A stretch of DNA of 64,000 bases from CAYPNP01 sp964412195 (GCA_964412195.1 CAYPNP010000004.1:62001-126000), one strand, 5' to 3'; shown: positions 31,830-41,031, counted from the first letter of the stretch. Numbers and translations are program-made. Notes: generated by a model not told the origin, from the sequence alone.

Positions 31830-34721
31830 ATGGACGTCGCCGTCAACACCGGCCTGCTGTCGGGATTTTCCTCGCGCCCCCGCACGCTGGCGGGCCTCGA
31901 TCCCGCCCGCCCCGACCGGCTGGTCCTCCGCACCGCGTTCCGCTGGGTCCCGGCGGCGGCGGTCCTGGCCGGCCTGCTCGTGCTCGCCTGGTTCTTCGGC
32001 GACTTCGTGCCGCCGCTCGTCCTGGCAGTTCCGGCGGGAGCGACGGGGATCTTGTTCGGCCTCCGGCGCTGGGCCATCCTGGACCGGGGCGACGGCGTCC
32101 TCCGGCAGGGCTGGGGCCTGCTCTTCCCCTGGCGGCTGGCCGCCGCCCCCCTGGCCGGCGTCCGGGCGGTCACCCTGGAACGGGTGGAGGCGCTGGTGCG
32201 CCGCGGCAAGGGCGGGAGCCACTACGTCACGCGGTACTGGGCCGGCCTGTTCAACGGCGACGGCGTCCGGCGGCTGGCGGTCACCGCCAACTGGGAGGAT
32301 GCGGTCCCGCTCACCGAGGCGATGGCCCGGTTCCTCAGCCTGCCGATCGACGACCGTTCCCAGGACGCCATCCGGCGGCTGGAGGACCTCGACCGCGGCC
32401 TGGGCGAGGCGGCATCCGACGAAACCACGACCTCAAACTCCCGGTCGAGCCCGGAACGCTACCAGGTGGAGGAACGCCCCGACGGCTCGCTCCTTGTCCG
32501 GATTCCCCAACCTCGCAATTACACGTATTTCGCCGTCTGCGGCATGATCTTCCTGGTCTGGACCCTGCCGGCCTGGGCCAACGACGCGCTGCCGATCGGC
32601 TTGGCGCCCCTGGTCGTGATGCTCCTGGTGGCGGTCAAGATGGCGTTCGGCTTCCGGTCCGAACTGGCCCTTTCGGCGGCCGGGCTGGAAATCCGCACCT
32701 TCGGTCTGGGCCTGCGGCGGGTGACCGTGTTCCCCCTGGCGGAGCTGGAGGAGCTGGCGCTGCTGCAGCCCGAGCAGGGCGGCCTCCGCGGCCTGCAGAC
32801 CGAGGTGTTCGCGGGCGTGCTGGTGGCGCGGTCCGACAAGGCCTCCGTCCGGTTCGGCCACGGCCTGGACCGGGCGGGTCTGGAGAGCCTGCGCGCCCTC
32901 CTGCGCGCCAGGCTGGTGGAGCTGCACCGCCAGGCCGCGCCCGCGGCGGCGCGGGCATGGGGGACCGCCGCCGGGTCCGGCGGGGAATCCCACTCCCTCC
33001 CGTACTTGTACCGGCCGCTCCTGCCGGCGCTCGGGCTGGCGCTGGGCGCCGCAGCGGGCCACTTTGCCGCCGGCCGTCTCGGCGCCTGCCTGGCCTGCCC
33101 GTTCGCCGAGCATGGGCTGAACGTGGGCGGCCTGCTGGGCGCGGCGGCGGCCCTCTGGTTCGACCGGCGCCGGTGGCAGCGCTTCTGGGGGCCGGCTTCC
33201 TGGACGGCGGTGTTCGCGGCCCTGGTTTCGACGAGCGCCCTGGGGCTGCTGCGGCCGGGACAGCCGCCTTTCTGGCCGGCCCCCGCTTTCGACGAGGCGG
33301 CCTGGCTGGCAGGGGCCGCTCCGTCGGCGGCGCTGCCGGCAGTGGCCTGGATGCTGGCCGTGCTGGCGGCCGCTCCGCTGGTTCTCTCGCTTGCGGGGCT
33401 GCCGATCCGCCTGGCCCTGCCGGAGGGGCGGCTGGCGGCACTCGGGCCGGAACCCGAACCGAAGCCGTCCTCAACCGCCCGACGCCGGATCTTCAAGGTG
33501 GCCCTGGTCGCCGCGATGGGGGCGACGCTCGCCGTCTCCGTCGGCATCTGGCAGCGCCAGGCGCTTCTCGACCTACCCCGGGGCTCCGCGGAAGCGCCAC
33601 CCACGCCCGGCACCGCCCCGGAAGAAGTGCTGGAACCGGCTCCCGGCACGGCTCCTCTGCCGGCCGAGGCCGCTGCCGGGGAAGCGGACCAGTCGCTGTC
33701 GACGGGTTCGGCCAAGCCGGCGGTCCGCATTCCCGTGGAATGGTCGGAGACGCCGGCCGGCTTCACCCTGTACCGCTTCGGCGGCGGGCTGGACCAGGTC
33801 CAATTCATGCCGGTGGCGGTGGACGGCCCCGACGTCTGGGTGGGCACCGGCGGCGGCCTGCTCCGCTACCGGCCGGACCGTGATTTCGCGGAACTCTTCA
33901 ACGCCCAGTCCGGCCTGCCGGGCGAGCGGATCACCGCCCTGGCCGTCGACGGCGGCCGGGTGGCCTTCGACCTGGCCCGGATGACCGGTCCGGGCACCTG
34001 CACCGGCCTGGGCGTCTTCCGGCTGGATCCGGAGCGGCCACGCTGGCGGCGGGTGCTGGGCGGCGCCTGGGACCTGCAGTGGGACGGAGCGATCCTGTGG
34101 GCGGCGCTGGGCGGGGAGCTGGACTCCCGCGGAGAACCGGGCGGTCCGGTCCGCCAGTACCGGCCCGACCGGGACGGGCCCCTCCACGGCAGCGTCTCCT
34201 GCCTGGCCGTGTCGCCGGCCGAAGTCTGGTGCGGGATGTTCGGGGATTATGACCGGACGACGGACAATTTCCAGGGCGGCGGCGTCTCCCGGCTGGACCG
34301 GCGCACGGGCGCGTGGGCCCATTACACGACTGCCGACGGGCTGGCCCGGGACTACACCTGCAGCCTCGCTGCCGACGGGCGCGAGGTCTGGGCCGCCCAC
34401 TGGGACGAGGCGCGCGGCCTGAGCCGGTATGACTGCGCCGCCGGCCGGTGGTCGGCCGTGCCCCGCGGCGCCGGCGGCGAGGCAATCGGCGGCACCCGGC
34501 TGGCCCTCGACGGCCCGGTGGTGTGGGCCGGCCAGCAGGGCGGGCTGGTCCGGATGGAGCGGGACAGCCTGAAGGCCACCGTCTATCGGGAAGCCGACGG
34601 GCTGCCGGGCTACATCATCGGGGGGATCGCCGTCGCGCCGGACGGCGTCTGGGTCAGCGCGTATTCCTACGACGGGCAGGGCGGGATCCGCTCGGCCGGC
34701 CTGGCGTTCATTCCGCGCTGA
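31830..34721 (+). CDS. Large membrane protein with C-terminal sensor-type beta-propeller
   Basis: The product has 963 residues. Two hydrophobic segments near residues 35-75 and two near 240-275 bracket bacterial PH-like regions ('LLVRIPQPRNYTYFAVCGMI'). More membrane segments lie at about 395-440 and 450-560, and the rest is outside the membrane. Residues 640-963 resemble two-component-regulator propeller blades: 'DVWVGTGGGLLRYRPDRDFA', 'ERITALAVDGGRVAFDL' and 'VWAGQQGGLVRMERDSL'. Histidine-kinase or DNA-binding domains are absent. It may be a sensor or scaffold in the envelope. The ATG after CGGAAGGAGCCGCGCC gives a firm start. I recognise no named family for the full length. Confidence 0.75.
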   Translation: MDVAVNTGLLSGFSSRPRTLAGLDPARPDRLVLRTAFRWVPAAAVLAGLLVLAWFFGDFVPPLVLAVPAGATGILFGLRRWAILDRGDGVLRQGWGLLFPWRLAAAPLAGVRAVTLERVEALVRRGKGGSHYVTRYWAGLFNGDGVRRLAVTANWEDAVPLTEAMARFLSLPIDDRSQDAIRRLEDLDRGLGEAASDETTTSNSRSSPERYQVEERPDGSLLVRIPQPRNYTYFAVCGMIFLVWTLPAWANDALPIGLAPLVVMLLVAVKMAFGFRSELALSAAGLEIRTFGLGLRRVTVFPLAELEELALLQPEQGGLRGLQTEVFAGVLVARSDKASVRFGHGLDRAGLESLRALLRARLVELHRQAAPAAARAWGTAAGSGGESHSLPYLYRPLLPALGLALGAAAGHFAAGRLGACLACPFAEHGLNVGGLLGAAAALWFDRRRWQRFWGPASWTAVFAALVSTSALGLLRPGQPPFWPAPAFDEAAWLAGAAPSAALPAVAWMLAVLAAAPLVLSLAGLPIRLALPEGRLAALGPEPEPKPSSTARRRIFKVALVAAMGATLAVSVGIWQRQALLDLPRGSAEAPPTPGTAPEEVLEPAPGTAPLPAEAAAGEADQSLSTGSAKPAVRIPVEWSETPAGFTLYRFGGGLDQVQFMPVAVDGPDVWVGTGGGLLRYRPDRDFAELFNAQSGLPGERITALAVDGGRVAFDLARMTGPGTCTGLGVFRLDPERPRWRRVLGGAWDLQWDGAILWAALGGELDSRGEPGGPVRQYRPDRDGPLHGSVSCLAVSPAEVWCGMFGDYDRTTDNFQGGGVSRLDRRTGAWAHYTTADGLARDYTCSLAADGREVWAAHWDEARGLSRYDCAAGRWSAVPRGAGGEAIGGTRLALDGPVVWAGQQGGLVRMERDSLKATVYREADGLPGYIIGGIAVAPDGVWVSAYSYDGQGGIRSAGLAFIPR

Positions 34722-34722
34722 C

Positions 34723-34912
34723 GTACCTCGCGGCCTCCGGGCGCGTGCCGTACCTCGCGGCCTCCGGACGCGTGGCGTACCTCGCGGCCTCCGGACGCGT
34801 GGCGTACCTCGCGGCCTCCGGGCGCGTGTCCGGATAACTTGCCATTGTCAACACGCGCTGGGGACAGCGCGAGGTACGCAGACCCACGCGCCGGGGACGG
34901 CGCGAGGTACGG
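34723..34912. repeat. Tandem 27-bp repeat and inverted relatives
   Basis: GTACCTCGCGGCCTCCGGGC plus GCGTGCC is repeated four times (34724-34828). Downstream, two complementary GGCGCGAGGTACG-like units (34866-34880 and 34895-34912) can pair with it. It lies between convergent genes. Confidence 0.9.
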
Positions 34913-34926
34913 GGGGGCCACGCGGG

Positions 34927-35319
34927 CTACGTGTCCTTCTTCAGCAGCCGGTCCAGGCTCCACGGGCCGGGGCCGTGGGCGGCGATGAACAGGAAGACGA
35001 AGCAGTACAGCACCGCCAGCTCGCCGCCGTTGAGCAGCGGGAAAAACGCCTTGGTCCCGTGGGCCATCCAGTAGGCGACCGCCATCTCGCCGGAGCAGAG
35101 GAAGGCGGCCCACCGGGTGAACAGGCCGACCAGCACCAGCAGCCCGCCGAAGAACTCGATGGCCCCGCCGAAGTAGACGATGAACGCCGGGGCGCCGGCC
35201 GGCATGGCGGCGGGGAAGCCGAACAGCTTCTGCGCCCCGTGCCAGAGGAAGAGGAATCCCGTCATGATGCGCATCAGGGCAAAGATCTCGCCGCCGAAGC
35301 GGCCTAGGAAGAATTGCAT
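34927..35319 (-). CDS. DoxX-family membrane protein
   Basis: This 130-residue protein has four membrane helices and the DoxX pattern: 'ALMRIMTGFLFLWHGAQKLF' at the start, 'FGGAIEFFGGLLVLVGLFTR' in the middle and 'AHGPGPWSLDRLL' at the end. DoxX-like proteins are linked with thiosulfate oxidation or redox stress in some species, but most have unknown roles. The ATG at 35319 follows GAGGAGATGGATC; upstream in-frame codons lie in repeat and non-coding DNA. It is transcribed alone, convergent with the large membrane protein. Confidence 0.88.
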   Translation of the reverse strand: MQFFLGRFGGEIFALMRIMTGFLFLWHGAQKLFGFPAAMPAGAPAFIVYFGGAIEFFGGLLVLVGLFTRWAAFLCSGEMAVAYWMAHGTKAFFPLLNGGELAVLYCFVFLFIAAHGPGPWSLDRLLKKDT

Positions 35320-35437
35320 GATCCATCTCCTCGACGGTAAATTGCTATCAGCCTGATTGGACGGGGATCCCGGCCCCGGGGATTCCGGAATTCCTTGTCT
35401 CGTACCGGAGCGCGGACGGGGACATCCGCGCTCCGGA

Positions 35438-35702
35438 TTTCTCTGCGCCTCTGCGTGAAAATTGATGGGGGGCTTGGGCCTGGGGACTCGGGGCTCGCCC
35501 ATGGTCGATCAGCTTTCCGGCTTCCTGGAATGGAGTTTGGGAACCCGGGCACCGCGCCTTCAAGATCCGAACCCCGAGGCCCGAGTCCCGAAACCCGAGA
35601 GCCGATTACAAGCACGATTACGAGCACGAGCACGATTGCAAATCCGCAATCCGCAATTCGCAATCCGCAATCTTCCCGTTCACCCATTCACCGATTCACC
35701 GG
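35438..35702. repeat. Repeat island: GCGCCTCTGCG end, CCCGAGT heptamers, hexamers, AATCCGC heptamers, octamers
   Basis: A CTCTGCGCCTCTGCGTGAAA end (35440-35459) is followed further on by CCCGAGT/CCCGAGG heptamers (35572-35603), hexamers ACGAGC (35604-35636), AATCCGC/AATTCGC heptamers (35641-35677) and GATTCACC octamers (35682-35702). It lies upstream of potA. Confidence 0.87.
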
Positions 35703-35796
35703 TTCCCTCATTTCGGCATTGCATTTCCCCCGCGATGCCGGTAAAAGGGAATTGAATCCGACAGGGTGAAATCGGCCGGTCGAAACCGGAGGTGGG

Positions 35797-36996
35797 GTGG
35801 CGGGATTCCTCGAGTTCGTCAACGTCTCCAAGCGCTTCGGCAGCATCCGCGCCGTGGAGCAGGTTTCCTTCTCCCTCAACAAAGGCGAGTTCTACTCCCT
35901 GCTGGGCCCCAGCGGCTGCGGCAAGACGACGCTCCTGCGCATCGTCGCCGGCTTCGAGAACCCCGACACCGGCCACGTCCTCCTCGACGGCCGGGACATC
36001 ACCGAGCTGCCCCCCAACCACCGCAAGGTCAACACCATTTTCCAGAACTACGCCCTCTTCCCGCACCTGAGCGTGCGCGACAACATCGCCTTCGGCCTGC
36101 GCGTGGCCAAGCGTCCCAAGGCCGAGGTCGATGAAGAAGTGGACAAAATGCTGGCCCTGATCCAGATGGAGGACCAGGCCGCCAAGCGGCCCGACCAGAT
36201 CAGCGGCGGCCAGAAGCAGCGCGTGGCCATCGCCCGCGCCCTCATCAACAAGCCGCAGGTGCTGCTGCTGGACGAGCCGCTGGCCGCCCTCGACCTCAAG
36301 CTCCGCCAGCGCATGCTCATGGAGCTGGACCTGATCCACGACCAGGTGGGCATCACCTTCCTCTACGTCACCCACGACCAGGGCGAGGCCATGAGCCTGA
36401 GCGACCGGATCGCCGTGATGAACGCCGGCCGCATCGAGCAGATCGGCACGCCGGCGGAGATCTACGAGGCGCCGCGCTCCAGCTTCGTGGCCGCCTTCAT
36501 CGGCGACACCAACTTCTTCGAGGGCCGCGTGGCGGAGGTCTCCGGCGAGTACACCCGCCTGGCCATCGACGGCTTCCCCGACGTGCTCTGCTTCAACGAC
36601 AAGCAGATCGGCGTCGGCCAGGCGGTCTTCCTCAGCATCCGGCCGGAGAAGTTCCGCGTCGCCCGGGAGCGCCCCGCCGAGTCCAACCGGCACAACGCCG
36701 TCCAGGGCAAGGTGGAGGACGTGATCTACCTCGGCAACCACACCAAGTACTGGATCAGCGCGCAGGAGTACCGCCTGGCGGTCTACGAGCAGCACAGCCG
36801 CTTCCTGCTGGACGAGAAGCCGATCCGGTGGGGCGAGCCGGTCTGGGTCTACTGGCACGCCGACGACGGCTTCATGCTGGAGCGCTACTCCGAGGCGGAC
36901 GAGGCCCTGATGCACGCGCCGCCGGAGAGCATCGGCGAGACGAACGGGGAGCCCCCCCCAAAACCGGAGGATCGAACATCGAACATCGAACATTGA
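35797..36996 (+). CDS. potA: Polyamine ABC transporter ATPase
   Basis: PotA powers uptake of spermidine/putrescine. It has 399 residues: an ABC domain (1-240) with Walker A 'GPSGCGKTTLLRI', Q-loop 'IFQNYALFPHLSV', signature 'ISGGQKQRVAIAR', Walker B 'VLLLDEPLAAL' and switch His in 'TVTHDQ'-like 'YVTHDQGEAM'. A C-terminal OB-fold/TOBE domain (about 250-370) follows. The start is GTG at 35797 after CGGAGGTGG. The last residues ('RTSNIEH') and the stop codon are encoded by a heptamer repeat island that splits the operon, so the normal C-terminus has been changed. First gene of potABCD. Confidence 0.93.
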   Translation: MAGFLEFVNVSKRFGSIRAVEQVSFSLNKGEFYSLLGPSGCGKTTLLRIVAGFENPDTGHVLLDGRDITELPPNHRKVNTIFQNYALFPHLSVRDNIAFGLRVAKRPKAEVDEEVDKMLALIQMEDQAAKRPDQISGGQKQRVAIARALINKPQVLLLDEPLAALDLKLRQRMLMELDLIHDQVGITFLYVTHDQGEAMSLSDRIAVMNAGRIEQIGTPAEIYEAPRSSFVAAFIGDTNFFEGRVAEVSGEYTRLAIDGFPDVLCFNDKQIGVGQAVFLSIRPEKFRVARERPAESNRHNAVQGKVEDVIYLGNHTKYWISAQEYRLAVYEQHSRFLLDEKPIRWGEPVWVYWHADDGFMLERYSEADEALMHAPPESIGETNGEPPPKPEDRTSNIEH

Positions 36997-37085
36997 ACAT
37001 CGAACCTCGAAGTCGGAAACAGCCGGGAGTCCGCGGATTGCCTTCGATGTTCGATGTTGGATGTTCGATGTTCAATGTTCAGATT
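36973..37085. repeat. Heptamer hairpin island inside the pot operon
   Basis: CGAACAT heptamers (36973-37014) face TTCGATG heptamers (37041-37080). The arms are complementary over about 40 bp. The island encodes the last seven residues of PotA and forms the potA-potB spacer. Confidence 0.88.
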
Positions 37086-37096
37086 GGTCTGCTCGA

Positions 37097-37975
37097 ATGA
37101 AGGTCGTCGGCAAGAAGAAACGGAACGAGTGGCTGGTCACGGCGCCGTCGCTGCTGTGGCTGGTGCTGCTGTTCCTCGTGCCGACGCTGATCATCTTCGC
37201 CATCACCTTCAAGCCCACCGACCCGTACGGCGGCATCGGCCGCGGCTGGACGCTGGAGACCCTCGTCAGTCTGGGCAACCCCAACTACCCGGCCATCATC
37301 TGGCGCACCCTCTGGATGAGCCTCGCCACCACCGTGGCCTGCATCCTCCTCGCCGTGCCCACGGGCTACTTCATGGCCCGCGGCAGCCGGCGGCGGCGCC
37401 AGTTCCTGCTGCTGCTGGTGATCGTGCCCTTCTGGACCAGCTTCCTGATCCGGATCTTCGCCTGGAAGGTGCTGCTCCACCCCGACGGCGCCATCAAGCA
37501 GGCGCTGGCCGCGCTGGGCCTGGCGGCGCCCGGGGGATCGCTGCTTTACAACCCCGGCGCGGTGGTGCTGGTGATGGTCTACACCTTCCTACCCTTCGCC
37601 ATCCTGCCCATCTACGCCGCCGCGGAGAAGTTCGACTTCGGCCTGATGGAGGCGGCCCGCGACCTGGGCGCCCGCCAGTGGCAGGCCTTCACCCGGGTGT
37701 TCCTGCCGGGCATCTCGCGCGGCCTGCTGACGGCCGTGCTGGTGGTCTTCATCCCGGCCCTAGGCTCCTACGTCATCCCGGACCTCGTGGGCGGGCCCGC
37801 CGCCGAGATGGTGGGCAACAAGATCGCCCAGCGGGTCTTCGTCGACCGCAACCTGCCGCACGCCAGCGGCCTGTCCGCCCTGCTGACCCTGGCGGTGCTG
37901 CTGCCCATGCTGGCGGTGTTGCTGCTGCACCGGCGGGAGAAGAAGGCGGCGCCCATCATCGAGGAGGACGCGTGA
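37097..37975 (+). CDS. potB: Polyamine ABC transporter permease
   Basis: The 292-residue permease has six membrane helices ('LLWLVLLFLVPTLIIFAITF' first) and the EAA loop 'EAARDLGARQWQAFTRVFLP' that contacts the ATPase. It follows potA across the repeat-island spacer and overlaps potC by 4 bp. The ATG at 37097 is chosen because upstream in-frame codons translate the island. No clear ribosome-binding site is seen. Confidence 0.93.
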   Translation: MKVVGKKKRNEWLVTAPSLLWLVLLFLVPTLIIFAITFKPTDPYGGIGRGWTLETLVSLGNPNYPAIIWRTLWMSLATTVACILLAVPTGYFMARGSRRRRQFLLLLVIVPFWTSFLIRIFAWKVLLHPDGAIKQALAALGLAAPGGSLLYNPGAVVLVMVYTFLPFAILPIYAAAEKFDFGLMEAARDLGARQWQAFTRVFLPGISRGLLTAVLVVFIPALGSYVIPDLVGGPAAEMVGNKIAQRVFVDRNLPHASGLSALLTLAVLLPMLAVLLLHRREKKAAPIIEEDA

Positions 37976-38742
37976 GACGCAGCCGGGCCCCCCTCGTCAC
38001 CGCCGTCGCCGTCCTGGTCTTCTTCTACCTGCCCATCCTGGTGCTGGTGCTGAACTCGTTCAACGCCGCCCGCTTCGGCGGCACCTGGGAGGGCTTCTCG
38101 CTGAAATGGTACGAGCGGCTCTTCCACCAGCGGGAGATCTGGACCGCCTTCGAGAACTCCCTGATCATCGCCGTGGCCGCGACCGCCGCGTCAGTGGTAT
38201 TGGGCACGACGGCCGCCATCGCGCTGCACCGCTACGCCAGCCGGCTGCAGCGCTTCCACTTCACCCTGATCTACACCCCGCTGGTGGTGCCCGAGATCCT
38301 GATGGGCATCAGCCTGCTGCTGTTCTTCGCCGCCATCGGGCTGGAGCTGGGCCTGTTCACCATCTTCCTGGCCCACGTCACCTTCTGCATCAGCTACGTG
38401 GCCATGGTGGTGCTGGGCAGGCTGCAGGACTTCGATTACGCCATCGTCGAGGCCGCGCAGGACCTGGGCGCCGGCTGGTGGACCACGCTCTGGAAGGTGC
38501 TGCTGCCGCTGCTGGCGCCGGGCATCGCCGCCGGCGGGCTGCTGGCGTTCACCCTGTCCATCGACGATTTCGTGATCACGTTTTTCGTGGCCGGGCCGGG
38601 CTCCACCACCCTGCCCATCCGCATCTACAGCATGATCAAGCACGGCTCGCCCCCGCTGATCAACGCCCTGTCCACCCTGCTGCTGGCGGTGACGTTCGCG
38701 GCGGTCTGGCTGAGCCAGCGACTCACGGAGGAGAAGCGATGA
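37972..38742 (+). CDS. potC: Polyamine ABC transporter permease
   Basis: This second permease has 256 residues, six membrane helices ('AVAVLVFFYLPILVLVLNSF' first) and an EAA loop 'EAAQDLGAGWWTTLWKVLLP'. It starts at a GTG that overlaps the potB stop (GTGA), and its own stop overlaps the potD start (ATGA). The tight coupling fits equal production of the transporter parts. The PotC pattern 'NSFNAARFGGTWEGFSLKWY' is characteristic. Confidence 0.93.
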   Translation: MRRSRAPLVTAVAVLVFFYLPILVLVLNSFNAARFGGTWEGFSLKWYERLFHQREIWTAFENSLIIAVAATAASVVLGTTAAIALHRYASRLQRFHFTLIYTPLVVPEILMGISLLLFFAAIGLELGLFTIFLAHVTFCISYVAMVVLGRLQDFDYAIVEAAQDLGAGWWTTLWKVLLPLLAPGIAAGGLLAFTLSIDDFVITFFVAGPGSTTLPIRIYSMIKHGSPPLINALSTLLLAVTFAAVWLSQRLTEEKR

Positions 38743-39788
38743 AGAAAACCCTGGTCCTCGCCCTCGCCCTGGCGGCCGCGGCCGCCCTGCTGGCGCTGCT
38801 GCCGACGGGCTGCAGCCGGTCGGTGCCGCAGCTCAACGTCTACACCTGGGCCGACTACTTCAAGCCGGAGCTGATCCAGCGTTTCGAGCAGGAGAACGGC
38901 TGCCGGGTGGTCATCGACACCTTCGACTCCAACGAGGCCATGTACGCCAAGCTGCGCGCCGGCGGGGGCGGCTACGACGTGATCACCCCCAGCTCCTACA
39001 TGGTCCACATCATGCAGCGGCAGGGGCTGCTGCAGCCGCTGCAGCACGACCGGCTGCCGAACCTGTCCCACGTCGACCCGGACTACCTCAAGATCGCGCT
39101 CGATCCGAAGATGGAGCACAGCGTGCCGTACATGCTGAGCGTCACCGGCCTGGCCTACCTCAAAAGCAAGGTGGCCGACTTCCAGCCGACCTGGGCGATG
39201 CTGGACCGCGCCGACCTGGCCGGCCGGATCACCATGCTCAACGACATGCGCGAGACGCTGGGCGCCGCGCTCAAGTTCCTCGGCTACAGCATCAACACCC
39301 GCAACGAATCCGAGCTGGCGGCCGCCCGCGACGTGGTCATCCGCTGGAAGAAGAACCTGGCCAAGTTCGAGAGCGAGCAGTTCAAGACCGGCCTGGCTTC
39401 GGGCGAGTTCCTGCTGGTGCACGGCTACTCGGGCGACATCCTGCAGGTGCAGGCGGAGAACGAAGACATCGCCTTCGCCGTGCCGCGGGAGGGCACCTCC
39501 ATCGCCTGCGACGACCTGGTCGTCCCGAAGGACGCCGTCGACGTCGAGCTGGCCCACGCCTTCATCAACTTCCTGTGCGACCCGAAGGTGGCGGCCGAGA
39601 ACACCGAGTTCATCACCTACCTGGCGCCGAACAAGGACTGCTACCCGCTGCTGCCGGCGGAGATCCGGAACAACCCGGCCGTGTTTGTGCCGGCGGAGAT
39701 CAAGGCCAAGAGCGAGGTGATCGACGACCTCGGCGCCGACAACGCCAAGTACACGAAGGTGTGGGACCAGGTCAAAGCGGCCGAGTAG
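38739..39788 (+). CDS. potD: Polyamine-binding lipoprotein
   Basis: The 349-residue substrate-binding protein has a lipoprotein signal ending in the lipobox LPTGC (Cys at about residue 24), so it is anchored in the membrane. The mature part begins 'LNVYTWADYFKPELIQRFEQ', the usual start of PotD/PotF-type proteins, and later holds 'YDVITPSSYMVHIMQRQG' and 'GYSGDILQVQAENEDIAFAV'. Exact polyamine preference cannot be told. It is the last gene of the operon, followed directly by a repeat island. Confidence 0.93.
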   Translation: MKKTLVLALALAAAAALLALLPTGCSRSVPQLNVYTWADYFKPELIQRFEQENGCRVVIDTFDSNEAMYAKLRAGGGGYDVITPSSYMVHIMQRQGLLQPLQHDRLPNLSHVDPDYLKIALDPKMEHSVPYMLSVTGLAYLKSKVADFQPTWAMLDRADLAGRITMLNDMRETLGAALKFLGYSINTRNESELAAARDVVIRWKKNLAKFESEQFKTGLASGEFLLVHGYSGDILQVQAENEDIAFAVPREGTSIACDDLVVPKDAVDVELAHAFINFLCDPKVAAENTEFITYLAPNKDCYPLLPAEIRNNPAVFVPAEIKAKSEVIDDLGADNAKYTKVWDQVKAAE

Positions 39789-39789
39789 T

Positions 39790-39925
39790 TGCGGATTGCG
39801 AATTGCGAATTTCGAATTGAAGACCGATCGTAATCGTCGATCGTAATCGTCATCGTAATCGTGCTCGTAATCGATTCAGGAAGTTCACGCAGAGTCCGCA
39901 GAGGTGCAGAGGCGCAGAGAACGCC
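39790..39925. repeat. Repeat island: ATTGCGA heptamers, CGTAAT hexamers, GCAGAG units
   Basis: TTGCGGATTGCGAATTGCGA (39789-39822) is followed by CGTAATC/CGTCATC hexamers (39826-39876) and GCAGAG units (39889-39921). It starts at the potD stop. No gene was found in 39789-40036. Confidence 0.87.
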
Positions 39926-40036
39926 GGAGCGCAGACGTTCCCGTCCGCACGATGCCCCCCTGCGCCGGGAATCCGGCGACGCCCGCGGATCATTTGTAAA
40001 CAGCACCTGTTCCAATCACCCCACCGGGAGGATCCC

Positions 40037-41008
40037 ATGCCCGCTCGATTTTCACGGACAACTGGAATGCTGGTGTTCCTGACAGTATTTTTCCTGACCT
40101 GTTCCGGAGCGGCCCGTGCGGCGGATCCGGCGCCGGGGCCGACGGCAACGGCACGCGTGGCCGACCTGGCCTGGCTGGCCGGGCTGTGGGAGGGCGAGAA
40201 GGACGGCGCCCGCAACGAGGAGCAGTGGCTCGCCCCGGCCGGCGGGACCATGCTGGGCGTGAGCCGGACCCTGGCTGGCGGCGAAACTGCCTCCTTCGAG
40301 TTCATGCGGATCGAGGAGAAGGATGGCCGCGTCGTCCTGACCGCCCATCCATCGGCAGGCCCAGGCGTGCCCTTCACCCTCGCTCGGAGCGGCTCCGCCG
40401 AGGCCGTCTTCGAAAATCCCGCCCACGACTTTCCCCAGCGAATCACCTACCGCCGGGAACCGGGCGGACGTCTCTTTGCCAGGGTGGAAAAGATCCGACC
40501 AGGCGGCCCGGCGGCCCCGGAATTCCGCTACCACCTGGCCGGCTTCAACCCGGACGAAAAATCTCCCCTCAAGGCCGTCCGCAAGGAGGCCCTGGTGGCG
40601 GCGGCGCTGGCCGACGTCTGGGCCGCCTGGACCACGCCGGAGGGTCTGCGGTCGTTCTTTGCCCCGCAGGTGAACATGCGGCTGGAGGCGGGCGGGCCCT
40701 TCGAGATCCTGTTCCACCCGGACGCGCACGAGGGCTCCCGCGGCAGCGAGGGCTGCCGGGTGCTGGCCTTCGCCCCGCCGCGGGTGCTGGCCTTCTCCTG
40801 GAACGCCCCGCCGTCCATGCCGGCCGTGCGCCAGGAGCGCACCCAGGTGGTAGTGGAGCTGGAGCCGCTGGGCGAGCGCCTGACCCGGGTGCGCCTCACC
40901 CACACCGGCTGGAAGGAAGGCGCGGAATGGGACCAGGCCTACGCCTATTTCGACATTGCCTGGGGAAAGGTCCTCTCCTCGCTGAACCAAAGTTTCACGG
41001 CCAAGTAA
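40037..41008 (+). CDS. Secreted two-domain protein: DUF6265-like plus AHSA1/SRPBCC domain
   Basis: The 323-residue protein has a signal peptide (1-29, 'LVFLTVFFLTCSGAARA'). Residues 40-160 match DUF6265-type proteins ('LAWLAGLWEGEKDGARNEEQ', 'MLGVSRTLAGGETASFEFMR', 'FENPAHDFPQRITYRRE'). Residues 190-320 form an AHSA1-like START/SRPBCC domain ('WAAWTTPEGLRSFFAPQVNM', 'VRLTHTGWKEGAEWDQAYAY'). The AHSA1 fold binds hydrophobic ligands or Hsp90; seeing it in an exported fusion is unusual. The pair may process or carry a small lipophilic ligand in the periplasm. The start is ATG 40037 after GGGAGGATCCC. Confidence 0.8.
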   Translation: MPARFSRTTGMLVFLTVFFLTCSGAARAADPAPGPTATARVADLAWLAGLWEGEKDGARNEEQWLAPAGGTMLGVSRTLAGGETASFEFMRIEEKDGRVVLTAHPSAGPGVPFTLARSGSAEAVFENPAHDFPQRITYRREPGGRLFARVEKIRPGGPAAPEFRYHLAGFNPDEKSPLKAVRKEALVAAALADVWAAWTTPEGLRSFFAPQVNMRLEAGGPFEILFHPDAHEGSRGSEGCRVLAFAPPRVLAFSWNAPPSMPAVRQERTQVVVELEPLGERLTRVRLTHTGWKEGAEWDQAYAYFDIAWGKVLSSLNQSFTAK

Positions 41009-41031
41009 CAACCTGCCAGCCGGAACCGAAC

